From: Tenodera sinensis
Taxonomy: Eukaryota; Arthropoda; Insecta; Mantodea; Mantidae
Reading direction: 5' to 3'
Assembly: GCA_030765045.1 (NCBI GenBank)
Contig: CM060964.1
Coordinates: 315,612,128-315,676,127, forward strand
DNA: 64,000 nt
Below the pieces are notes generated by a model. It had not been told where the DNA came from. It searched no databases and worked only from the letters and a program-made list of their open reading frames with translations. Shown here one piece after another: positions 33,543-43,560 of this stretch. How positions within the stretch are numbered: the stretch's first letter is position 1; every line of letters starts with the position of its first letter. Both the position numbers and the translations under genes were made by a program.

Positions 33543-35622
33543 AGAGGAACTTAAAAGTGCAATCATCAAGTTGTATCAGATGATTCAATATCTTACCAAG
33601 CTCCTGGAAGAGATGATTTTATTGAAATCCGTGTTCAAGGAGAAACAAAAGAAGTTCGCATTAGGTATCTAGTGGTAACATTAAAAGAAGCACATGCACT
33701 CTTTCTACAAGGCCGAGAAGAAATGTCCGTGGGGTGAATTACGCCTTGCTCACGTGCATGTTCAAAGTCAGATCCCACATAATGTGTGCACATGCATTAT
33801 ACATGAAAATACAAAGTTTCTTCTCAAAGCATTGTGTAAACATCATGTACTCACTGACACTGAATTTCGTAAGTTCATAGCACAAGTGGTTTGTGATCAG
33901 AAATCGAGTAAGGTATGCAGGGAGGATGCTCCAACTGCCCAGGATTGAGTGGAGCAGACATTTCGGGTGAACTCACTAATTCTCCATGCGAATGGAAACT
34001 GTAGAGTTCACGTAATGGAAGAATGGAAATAGAAGTTAAAAAGGGATCTGTAAAAGACTGCATTAAAGAACTGACCAATTGCCTGCCATGTTTCCTAAAT
34101 CACGTTTATGTAAAAAGACAGCAATCCGAGGCCTTTAAGAAGGCTCGGGAAAATGTTGCAATTAGTGAAGCTGTGATACAGATCGACTTCTCTGAGAACT
34201 ACACATGCAAGGAGCAAAATGAAATTCAAGCTGCCCACTGGAACAATACATAGGTCTCAATATTTACTGCTGTTGCCTGGTATAGGAAAGAAGATATTGG
34301 TGAAATTCAGAAACAACATTTTGCTTTGGTGTCTGACTATGTATCACATGACAAATTAGCAGTTGATATTTGCTTAAGGAATATATTTTCGGAAATATTG
34401 GATATTGTTCCGAATCTTGAACTTGTGAAAGTGTTTTCTGATGGAGCTGCTAGTCATTTTAAGCAGAAATACACATTGAGTCATGTGACATATCTTTCCG
34501 AAGTATTTGGAATCCAAACTGAAGGGTACTTCTTCGAATCCTATCATGGAAAGGAGGCAGTAGATGCGATTGGAGGACAAGTGAAGAGCATGGCCTGGAC
34601 AGCTGCGAAAGCAGGAAGCAGGATTCAGAGTGCTGAAGAATTTGTTAATACTGCTAGAAAGAAAACCAAAATATGTCATCTTGAGGTTTCTCTGCCTGAA
34701 ATTGAAGCAAAAGAATTTCTCGACAAAAGATTTGAATGTATTTCACCTATACCGTCCACTCAGCGGGTTCATTATGTGAAATTATTAGGTTTAAATGTTG
34801 TGGAATATGCTTTTCTTTCATGTGCGGAAAGTGTCAGAATGAGACACAACTTTCGGAAATAAAAACAGTGTAGTGATATGCGCGTGTACTACGAGAGTAC
34901 TGCATTTAGCGTTCCTGCACTATAAGGAGTCCAATCCAGTAACTAGTGTGTTACAGGTATGTGCTGTGTGCTCTCATGTGTCATCTTTGTTATGGTTTTG
35001 AGTCAGCTTTTTATACTTGCAATGACGTAACTGTGATAAGAAATGAGAGCTGTCAACATCTGTTTATATTGCATGACATCAATGCTTCTCCACAGGGTAT
35101 GATTATTGTCAAAACGATAAATACAATTACACACCTGTATGTATTACATGTATGTAACATATAATACGCATCACTATGATTTTCCATATGTTATACCATG
35201 TAAAACAAAGACAAGGTATTACAATTTTCACAAATGTCAGTCATGCTGACCTTTTGAATAAATATCTCCAGATGAGAATAACATGCCAAACCTTTTTTCA
35301 GGTCATTTGAAAGCTTAGAAGTTCCTCTCTCAAGTGATTTTTCAGAACAAATCAAATAAGAAAACTTTCAGAGAAAACGGAGGACAAACGTTTGAAGTTG
35401 GACCTGCAGTTGACAAAAATGTCAGTTAGTGACGAAAAGTTTAGCGCTCATTATTAAATAATTGTTTCACTTTTTTAAGGTTTTTATATTTCCTATCACA
35501 ACCGCCAATGTATTCTGTCATCGTATGTCGTTAAAATAACATTTTTACACCTATATTGACCATTAGGCAGACATTTTAGGAAGAAAATGTACTGTAAATG
35601 TCAGTCACACGCGGAATTGCTC

Positions 35623-35695
<73 letters not shown>
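35623..35695. repeat. (TAA)n microsatellite, right of DNA transposon
   Basis: About 24 TAA units. The left edge touches the transposon end (AATTGCTC); the right edge touches the 3' end of the minus-strand RLE-type LINE. Confidence 0.97.
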
Positions 35696-38600
35696 TTATT
35701 CACCATTTAGTAGCTATAAAAGTTACAATAGGATTCATCAAAAAAAAGAAAGAATGCTTAGAAGTTTATATATATATATATATATTTTAGTATTAAATCT
35801 GACCTTATATAAAGGTTTGCCATGTGACACAGAATAGCTTTCATGTGTTTGAAATGAATACATAAAAAGGTTAATAAAAAACAACAACAAAAAGCAAAGT
35901 TTTTGTTAGTATATGGCACAGTTAAATGATTATTTTATATTTTAGTACTTTCAAATTTAAATGTTATGGTTTCCATACAAATGATTTCGGCATATTGCCA
36001 CAGAGTATTTTATAGTCGTTAGGACAATGTCGTCCTGTAGCTGTTTAGGGAGCTTATATTGTTGTCTCCATTGCACAAATGATTTTGGTATTGTGCCCCT
36101 TGCTCCGAAGAATAGGCCTGTGACCACGATGTTGCTGATATTATATGAGGCACTGAAGAATGGAATTGTGGGCTCATATATTTTCTTCTTTTCACGATCC
36201 ACTTCTGCTGGCTGGTCTAAGGATGTCTCAAACCTCACTGTGGGATCTAAGATCTCAGCCCTCCCTTTCTTCCTGTCGATAGCAATGACATCAATTCGAC
36301 GGTTACTGCCATAATCAGCCACACAGTGTACTTCTTCGTGGACTTCTAATCCTGTGCTTTGCAAAGCATTGGCAAGCAGAGTTCTTATGGTGTTGTGACG
36401 CTTTATTCGCAGCAACTCTCCCTGAGGACAATTCCCGAGTACATGCGGTAAAGTTTCTATCTCACTGCAGTGTCTGCAGTGGCTTGTACCCGTGGAGCGT
36501 CCTGGAAGTAAACGTACTGGAACCACCATAGCTGTCATCTTCAACATGTCACGCCATTCTGAGCTGGATAATCCATTACCTTTCAAAATCCAAGTGTTGG
36601 CAGCAGGAACTTCGCCAAAGAGTGCCACTCCTCTTCCTTTCTGAGGGTATGCACACCAGGCTTCAAACTCCTGGCGTCTTAGTTTCTCCCTAAGTTGTTT
36701 AACGGAGTTTGTGGAGGACTCCTCTGGTATATGCAACTCTGTGAGGCATCGAGTTCTTATGGCTGAAAAATTGCGAACAACGTTTACATGTTCATCGTCT
36801 AGATTTTCAAGTTCGGTGTTAATATTTAATTGTTGAAGATAAGCTTCCCAAGTTGCACGTATTATTGATAATCCCTTAAACTTTGTGCTGGTGTACAGCA
36901 TACTGTTTGGGGTGTCATTTGGTAGTTGTAGGATTTCCTTCACAGCACTTTTGATCATTTTACCTGCTTTCTGGAGTCATACCTTTGGAATTTTCTCTAT
37001 TGGAACCGACTGGAAAGGATAGATCAAAGTGGGCCCAATAAACTGATTTATAACTAAGTTTTTGACTAGGCTGGAGCAAGTGAGTTGAAGTAAGCTTTTC
37101 AAGATTTAATTTTTCTAGAACCTGTGTTTCATTAAATACTAAATGTTGCACCAAGGTATTTAATCTCTTCGTCTGCCCCAATGCTCATAATTGATCCAGC
37201 AGTGGTAATCAGTTCCTGCTGTAGAAGCTTTCCGTTTTTAATTATAATAGCATTTGATTTCACTGTGTTGACGTTCAGTCCAATTTCTTGAAGGTGGTGG
37301 ATAGCACTAGTCACAAGGGCAGATGCTGCTTGCTCGTCTTTTCCTATGATCACAAGATCGTCAGCAAAACATAGGGCTGTAAGTGGTTCGGTGTCAGGAG
37401 TTAGCTGAAAGCCATATTTTCCTGAAACGTTTCTAACCGTCAACTCGTTCAGGATGTGGTTAATGCCCCAGTTGAAGAGCAGTGGTGATATGGGATCTCC
37501 CTGCATCACTCCTCGCTTAAAGTGGATTTTATCTGTATTTCCACTGTCGGTATGTATTTAAGTAGAATTTCCTGTCAGCATGTTAATTAGAAGTTTCTTG
37601 ATTTGTTCAGGCAAAGCAGACTTTTCAATGGTAGCAGTGAGGTGAGCATGTCCAATACTATCAAAAGCTTTGCTAACATCAAGAAACACAATAGATGCTG
37701 ATGTTTTCTTACTTTTAGCTGTTCGCAGGATTCCATCAATAATATTGAGGTTAATGAAAGTGCCAGGCATCATGACAAACCCTCGTTGGTATTGATTTAG
37801 GTTAATGTATTCTCGCACTATTTTATCCAAGCATTTTGCAATTACCCTCCTCACTACAGAACCTATAGTAATCGGTCACCAGTTCTTTAAGTTGTCCAGG
37901 TCCCCACCTTTGTGTATTAATACAGTTCTTGCTGTCTGGAGAGCGTCAGGAACTATACCAGTCTTCAGCATTCTGTTAGCAATGTGAGTAATTACGTCAG
38001 CAGCAGCAGGGTGCCTAATTGCCTTTAGTAACACTTTGTCTGGACCAGGGCTTGTATCTATAGCTATAGATTTTATAATTGAGAAAGCAAGTTCTTGAGA
38101 AAATTCTATTGGACTGTTTACATCATCGCACGTAAAAGAATCATAACTGTCCCTTACATAGTTGTTAGGGGTTTCAAATACTTGCTTATAGAAACCCTCA
38201 ATGTCGTCTTTTGCCATTGGTAGTTTGTAGGGCTGATTTTGTTGTAGAATTTTTCTCACAGCTTTCCTTCTTTGATAAAAATACTCAAACTGTATACGTT
38301 CATATGTGTATTTTGCCTTTCTCCTTTCCTGTCCCGTTTGGAAGACCTTTGTGGATTACTAGAGTTTTTGTATTGCCATCTCTACGGGCTTTGTAGTATT
38401 TAGATGCAGGACTCTGTGGTCCAGGCAGGAGATCAATAGCACAGTGCAAAAATTCTAGGAAACCATAAACGTTACTCTGAAACTCCTCATTATACATATC
38501 TTGCTTAAATATGTTAAGCCAATTATGAAGTTCATTTGCATAAGTTTTTGCATTGTTATTATGTGATTTAATTTGTGAATCATCTGCATGTGCTCTGTTT

Positions 38601-38800
38601 TCTGAAGTTTTAGTGGCATTTACAGCATCAGCTAATGTATCAGAGTGAATTTTGCTATTTAACAGGGACTCCCTGTATTCCTCTGGATGGGCTTTACTGA
38701 TGTGGATTTTAAGCCCTTTATAAAGCTGGCCACAATGTGGACATTGTATTTGGGTTTGTCTCTTAACAGTTTCAACAGCATTAGCCATGTACCACACACA
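35696..38800 (-). mobile_element. R2/R4-like LINE with restriction-like endonuclease
   Basis: Single-ORF layout on the minus strand: an N-terminal C2H2 zinc finger, reverse transcriptase, then a Cys/His knuckle and a restriction-like endonuclease at the C-terminus. This is the architecture of the R2/R4/NeSL group of site-specific LINEs. The 3' untranslated region (35.70-35.95 kb) ends on a (TAA)n array. Dong, of the R4 clade, is known to insert into TAA repeats, so assignment to an R4/Dong-like group is reasonable but inferred. Confidence 0.75.
35957..38797 (-). pseudogene. RLE-type LINE ORF, several frame breaks
   Basis: From 38797 (MWYMANAVETVKRQ) comes a C2H2 finger, CPHCGQLYKGLKIHISKAH. 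RT blocks in shifting frames follow: DTSPGPDKVLLKAI (about 38.05 kb), YQRGFVMMPGT and FLDVSKAFDS (37.7 kb), MQGDPISPLLF and CFADDLVII with the FADD catalytic pair (37.36 kb). The last open stretch (36958-35957) has CRHCSEIETLPHVLGNC, a knuckle typical just before the endonuclease, and RIDVIAIDRKKGRAEILDP, where the restriction-like catalytic Asp and Lys are expected. At least three frame changes make it inactive. Confidence 0.8.
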
Positions 38801-39149
38801 ACATTAAACTAAAACTGCAAAACTCATTTTACTGAGCTAACCTCTTTATATAAACAAAAGGTAACCAAGCAGTTTCAGCCAGAATGAGATATGTATATTC
38901 TGACAAGAATATATGCGATAATTCTAAAAATCCTAAGTGTGGCTGATGGTACTATATAAATGTAACACTTACAGTGTCTTGGTCACCAAAATTAGTGCAC
39001 AGCAAGCACGTAAATCACATAAAAATTGTGAAATATAGCTGAGCAATCTTCTCTTTTCCTGCTGTTGATCATGGCCTACTATGACTCCTATCATATATTA
39101 CTTATAACTAATGATACACTTACATATCACATTTACTTTGTGTGTCCAA
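38801..39149. other. no recognisable gene
   Basis: AT-rich DNA upstream of the RLE LINE; no TAA array is seen on this side. Nothing identifiable. Confidence 0.5.
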
Positions 39150-39325
39150 CTCTAGTATATCATTTGAAGGATGTCTAACAATTTGTACAAACTCTCTTTA
39201 TATAGTAAGAACAAATTAGAAACTAAAAACTTCACTTATCTTAGTGATGTTGCAGTTCTTTTTGCTGACCCTGGGTTTCAAGTTGTCTCCAACTCATTCT
39301 CAAAGCTTTAGAATCTTGTTGCTTC
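39150..39325 (-). mobile_element. Penelope LTR-like fragment with hammerhead-like motif
   Basis: On the minus strand it reads TTTGAGAATGAG, a GTTG/CAAC hairpin, GAAACCCAGGGTC, then AAGATAAGTGAAG and TTTTTAGTTTCTAATTTG. The same order is found at the end of Penelope-like copy 2 (17.15-17.26 kb) and at 43.42-43.56 kb. Confidence 0.6.
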
Positions 39326-39639
39326 ACTGTTAATAGCTTCAATTTTTTCTTATCTCTTTATACACTTGAACATTTGCAGCAGTTATTTTCTGTGGGAAGT
39401 GAATTAAAGAGCTTTATGCCTATTACTTTGTAATACTTAGAGGTCTTCTGCAATCTATGTTAAGGCATATCGATTTTACTACTACTACGTGTATCGAGTT
39501 CATGTATATCACTCCTGACATCGTAGGTAAGCAAATTCTTTTATACAGATCAAAATATTATAAATATATAAATTAACAACAGTAGGAATTTCTAATTCTA
39601 TACACACACATAGTATTATTAGTTGTTCTTTCACATTAG

Positions 39640-39835
39640 CTGTGTGTAGGACAAAGACTGGAAAGACAGAATCAGACAAAAATTGAATAGCCGAGATTTG
39701 AACCACGGATCTTCTGGTCTTGGTCCTGTTGCTCTAACCACTGAGCTACCATGGTAACATTCGGTCATGACACTAAATTCTCCAACTGGCCCACATTTTC
39801 CTCAGTATACTAAATGCAGGTCAACCTTTCCAAGA
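39640..39835 (-). mobile_element. tRNA-derived SINE (family S2)
   Basis: The minus-strand head has box A-like TAGCTCAGTGGTTAGAG and box B-like GGTTCAAATCTC. Its body resembles the SINE at 11.29-11.51 kb (GACACTAAATTCTCC against GACACTGAATTCCC). Confidence 0.7.
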
Positions 39836-40655
39836 TAATGTATTATTTACTATCATCAAATCATCACCATTGTAACTCCTCTTTTCTGTACTATCAATAA
39901 TAGAAAAAATGCAGTCCCTTTCTATTAAGTTATAATTTGCTAATCATTTGGCTCTAGTTCTTGGTAGCCAAAATCCCAATATTCAGGATGCTGCTTAATT
40001 TGCTATTCTGCAAGCAGAAACAAAATTTAGATCTTCAAGACAACAAAGCAATCCTTAGTTGGCATTTTGCTCCAAAGCTTTTTGAAGTGACCTTGCTGGG
40101 TTTTAGCAAATGAGATTTAAGCACACTTATGGAATCACAGAAACAGGTGAGGCTAATAAGAAATGTGCACCTTCCCTCAAAAAAAGGAAAAAAAAAAAAT
40201 TAGTATCATAAACCCTTTAATACCCTAAAAGGGTAAAAGACAGAAAGATAACAGAAATTTAAAAACTCCACTTACAAACTTTGAGCAACTCACATGTTTT
40301 AAAGATGGTGTAAGAATAGTTCCTCACAATATGTACAGCATAGAATATTTGTTAGGAATTTCTAAACAGATACAAGGGATAATTTTGTTGTTCTTGGCCT
40401 TACTCAGAGATATTGTGAGGATGGCCACATTACTATGATGTTAGGCAACTACTAACCTTAGAAATGTTATTTTTGCTTGGGATTTAACAAGACAAGAATG
40501 ATGCACTGACAAAACGAAAAACTGGATAGAACTGATTGAACACTTAACTGAACAATAATGTTCACCTAGAAATTTCACCTTCTGAAGAATGCAATTTTAC
40601 CACTATTTAATGATTGATGGTAGTTTCTCGGGCCAACAGCCAGGTCAAATTTGGG
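39836..40655. other. no recognisable gene
   Basis: AT-rich sequence with short ORFs only. It may be an intron of the putative host gene on the minus strand. Confidence 0.4.
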
Positions 40656-41432
40656 TAACTGCCCAAGCTTTCAGTGACTAACTCTGCCGCCATCCTCAAG
40701 AGAACTGAAGCCAGAACTACTGATGTTGCAATATTTATAACTAGCCAACAGCGGATAATGTCTGCCTACTTTCTTCCCATTGGTCGAGCTGCGGCCAGAG
40801 GAGACAAGTGTGTAACCAATCAGGTGACTGCTGAATCTTTGCGCTGTTGTAGAGAGACATGTTGAATCACTGGCATCCATACTTTGCTGATTTGAAGGCC
40901 TTCATCCCTGTTAAAGTTGTTTTTATTAGCTTTAATGTATAGGGCTTCTTTTATCAACCTGTCATAGTACTTAGAGAACTTTTCTAGCAAGCACTTTTGT
41001 AGAGCCAAAGTTGATTTTGTGATCTGTATTACATATGTGCTCAGCCACTACTGATTTTTCTGGGTAACCTAGTATAATACAGTGTTGATGTTCTTTGATG
41101 TGATCTTCTATATAAATTTGTCACAACTGTATGGGATTTCATAAATGCTAGGTATACACAGACCCTAATCATCTTTAACAGAACCTAAAACTTTTATTTT
41201 GGTGGAGGCTTGAACACGGTTTTTATTTCATATTGTGAGTAATCTCTCAATTTCCCCTGACAGGGCACCACAATGAGCACTGTGTGAAGGTGTTGTTGTA
41301 TTTCTTGTGGTAGATTTTCAAGATCAGAAATGGCAATTACTCCATGTATGAGTGTTGAGAGGACTGTCTGCTTCTGTGCCGGGTGATGAGAAACTATCAT
41401 CAATAACCAATGCTGGGAAAGCTTCAAATCAT
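40656..41432 (-). mobile_element. Penelope-like element copy 4, decayed
   Basis: Minus-strand readings in broken frames give NLPQEIQQHL and YEIKTVFKPPPK (RT C-terminus), IYEIPYSCDKFI (GIY-YIG region), and KEALYIKANKNNFNRDEG with KVWMPVI, the characteristic C-terminal tail of Penelope-like proteins. It ends in a hammerhead-like motif at 40.66-40.70 kb. It appears to lie in an intron of the putative host gene. Confidence 0.8.
40661..40702 (-). ncRNA. hammerhead-like motif, worn
   Basis: On the minus strand CTTGAGGAT, a GGCGGC...GTCACT weak hairpin and GAAAGCTTGGG occur in hammerhead order at the 3' end of Penelope-like copy 4. The base pairing of stem II is imperfect. Confidence 0.35.
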
Positions 41433-41550
41433 TAATTATTTAATGATTGTATCAGCAGAGTATCAGCTAAGCAGCCAACAGATCACACTTCCTCCTTTCC
41501 AATGTGATTTAACGTTTATTGTTTTAAGATAACTTTTATAAAGAACTGAC

Positions 41551-41670
41551 CTTCTCTTGTTCCTTCCTAGTTAAATAGTTTTCATATTCATCCAGTTGAT
41601 CATTGGACGGTACAGCATTTATAAATTCTGCTCTAGGAGAAACACCAAGTTCTTCGCTTAAGATGCCATC
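41551..41670 (-). CDS. putative host exon (40 codons), coiled-coil-like protein
   Basis: A 120-base exon candidate on the minus strand, bounded by TTTACAG at the acceptor and AAG|GTCAGT at the donor, both in phase 0. It encodes a charged segment beginning DGILSEELGVSPRAEF and ending TRKEQEK. The gap of about 400 bases to the next exon upstream is AT-rich and intron-like. I do not recognise the protein. The sequence has no transposon character and no stop codons, and the splice sites fit well, so a real host gene is the likeliest reading. Confidence 0.6.
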
Positions 41671-42068
41671 CTGTAAACCAACAAAATGTACTACTCTACT
41701 GCCAACAAAAATATTCATCATTCTACCACATTTCAACTAGTAACTTATTAACCAAACCTCTGTTCAGGCGTTACTTAGCTTAGTTGATAAGTTGTGCCAC
41801 TGTGGTAAATCTTTTTTAGTCAACACTGCAAATTACTTAACATTTTCAATTAAGTTCTAAGAGATTTTACACAAACTCATACTGAAAAAGACATAACTAT
41901 CAATTATATAACGTCGCTAATATTTTAGTAATGCTATTTATTTTCATTTTTCAGCAGAAAAAAAATTAACTGCTGGAAGCAATGACTTAGTAATAATGAA
42001 TGATAATGTCCATAAATAATACTCAAACCCCCCAAAAAAGAAAGTATGTAATGCAAATTTTCTCCCAC

Positions 42069-42206
42069 CTTTCTCTTATACTCAGCTAAACGACTCATTC
42101 GTTCTTCTTTTATAGCAGCATACTCTTCAACTGTTGCTTGTAAATACAACTCAGCATCCTTTAGCTTACTGCTATCAAAGTTCTGTATATGTGGGATGCC
42201 AATTTC
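42069..42206 (-). CDS. putative host exon (46 codons), coiled-coil-like protein
   Basis: A 138-base exon candidate with acceptor TTTTTAG|GAA and donor AAG|GTGGGAG, phase 0 at both ends, matching the phase of its neighbour at 41551-41670. It encodes EIGIPHIQNF...KLKDAELYLQ...EERMSRLAEYKRK (partial quote), Glu/Lys-rich and probably helical. Likely the exon preceding the 41.6-kb one in the same transcript. Not recognised as a named family. Confidence 0.6.
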
Positions 42207-42920
42207 CTAAAAACATCAAAAAGGAAGATAAGAATATAACTCACTAAGGTCGAAGATACAACTAGTCTCCCCAAATTTTACTATGAATATCAACAGTATG
42301 CGCTTGTATCTCCTCTTATTGGCTCCTGGGCACAAATGCTTATTGCAGTGCAAATAAGTTCTCTATTTAATGCCATTATTATATTCGAACAGCCTCAAAA
42401 GCATGCAAGAAGTAGGTACTGGGATGTCATATCTTTATAGTAGAGGCACAGTATGTGCAATAGATGGGATGGTGTATCTTATTTTTAAAGACTCATCACA
42501 TAGGGGCACATATAAGCACACGGAATGGCTATTGCTTGGAGCTCAGTTATGATGCAAGTAGTAGGCTGGATGTTACAGATTATTAAAAGTGCATTATAGT
42601 TGGTGCACTCTGAGTTGGTGATTGACGTTTCCTGCCCACGTGCTAATGTGCTCTGAAAACTTTAGCCGGGAGAAGGGAGTGGGTTAAAGCGACACTCTGG
42701 GCTCATAGCAACAACTCGAGGCACCAATTAGAGGCAAGCTTCCCCAAGCCATTTCCTTAGCAACAGCAGGGGCCTTTGTGCGGTTGCCAGCAGTAACAAT
42801 GAATACCACATGTTTTCCACATAGCACGGTGACTGAATTCCTTTCCATGAATCTTTGCCTGATGCTAAGAGTATGCTATTGTGTTGCAGTGTAAATTTGT
42901 GAATCGTTGACATCATGTAC

Positions 42921-42962
42921 CTGGTATGTCAGTTTACTTGTTTCACATGCACTGTTTAGTTC
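42921..42962 (-). CDS. possible short host exon (14 codons)
   Basis: A 42-base candidate between a pyrimidine-rich acceptor ending ATTTCAG and a donor CAG|GTACATG, phase 0, encoding ELNSACETSKLTYQ. It has the right phase and order to belong to the two exons below it, but is too short to be sure from sequence alone. Confidence 0.35.
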
Positions 42963-43160
42963 CTGAAATGTCGGTTTACAAAAACAAAATTTATTGATAA
43001 TTATTACGTGTAGTGTCAGTATTACACTTGCATTTATGAGGGCGGGCGGGCAGGCAGGCATGCAGGCATGCATCAGGATTAAATATTAACTAAATAAGGA
43101 AATAATGAAGCTATTAACAGTGAAGCAACAAGAATCTAAAGTAAAAACAAATTAGAAACT

Positions 43161-43403
43161 GGTTGTTGTAGTGTTTAACGCCCGCTTTTACTACTACGGC
43201 ACCGCAGGCGATGACACTGATGATACATGGAATGAAGATGGAGCACAGGTGGAATGAGATGGCGGGGGAAACCGGAGCACCCGGAGAAAACCCGCCCTGA
43301 CGCCGCTTCGTCCACCACGAATACCACATGCGGGTCCCTGGGATCGAACCCGGGCCGCCTAGGTGATAGACGAGCGCGCTAACCGCTCGGCCACGGCGCC
43401 GCC
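43161..43403 (-). mobile_element. tRNA-derived SINE (family S1), full
   Basis: The minus-strand head has TGGCCGAGCGGTTAGCGCG (box A) and CGGGTTCGATCCCAGGG (box B), a good tRNA-like promoter. The central GC-rich part is shared with 13188-13396. Direct repeats AATTAGAAACT flank it (43150-43160, 43404-43414). Markedly GC-richer than its surroundings. Confidence 0.85.
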
Positions 43404-43560
43404 AATTAGAAACTAAAAGTTTCACTTATCTTAGTAATATTCCAAGTTGTTTGATGCTAACAAGTTTCGAGTTGACTCCAACTCATTCTCAAAGCTATAC
43501 CAATATTCCAAACAACTTGGAATATTACTAAGGTAAGTGAAGCTTTTAGTTTCTAATTTG
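43404..43560. repeat. fold-back of a Penelope LTR-like sequence
   Basis: AATATTCCAAGTTGTTTG near 43.44 kb is answered by CAAACAACTTGGAATATT near 43.51 kb, and the repeat extends outward through CACTTATCTTAG and AACTAAAAG-type sequence on both sides. The loop holds a minus-strand hammerhead-like motif (TTTGAGAATGAGTTGG...CAACTCGAAAC). Same family as the sequences at 17.2 and 39.2 kb. Confidence 0.6.

Larger units (their letters stand above)
25244..34861 (+). pseudogene. putative transposase, RNase H-like, split by LTR element
   Basis: Exon-like part 1 (25244-25660) is a basic protein start (MAKTPAQRQREYK) with SPRKRKEMIHKLAVEEG. The LTR element then intervenes with AGAG on both sides. The frame resumes at 33547 without loss, and the protein similarity continues through ISYQAPGRDDFIEI and TLKEAHALF in shifted frames to two open stretches (34023-34253, 34326-34862). 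These have QIDFSENYTCKEQNEIQ, VKVFSDGAASHFKQK and SYHGKEAVDAIGGQVK. The DFSENY and FSDGA motifs look like the first two acids of an RNase H-type catalytic site. Related to the gene at 10.4-12.5 kb. Confidence 0.65.
24629..35622 (+). mobile_element. DNA transposon between two (TAA)n arrays, split by an LTR element
   Basis: The left end reads GAGCCATTCTGC and the right end, on the other strand, GAGCAATTCCGC; both abut TAA repeats (24544-24628, 35623-35695). Subterminal copies of ATGTCAGT(T/C)A occur near 24.99, 35.23, 35.41 and 35.60 kb. It carries one gene, interrupted by the LTR element at 25661-33542. Without that insertion it is about 3.1 kb. The terminal repeats are short, so the transposon reading rests on ends, flanking arrays and gene content together. 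Confidence 0.6.

Noticed and set aside
34946..35164. 72-codon ORF downstream of the transposase
   Set aside because: Lies in the 3' part of the DNA transposon, with no similarity to the transposase family or any other.
35598..35837. plus-strand ORF with a long isoleucine run
   Set aside because: Also a translation of (TAA)n.
43330..43403. possible tRNA gene on the minus strand
   Set aside because: Box A and B are good, but the tRNA-like part is the head of a SINE with its own target duplications; a functional tRNA was not supported.
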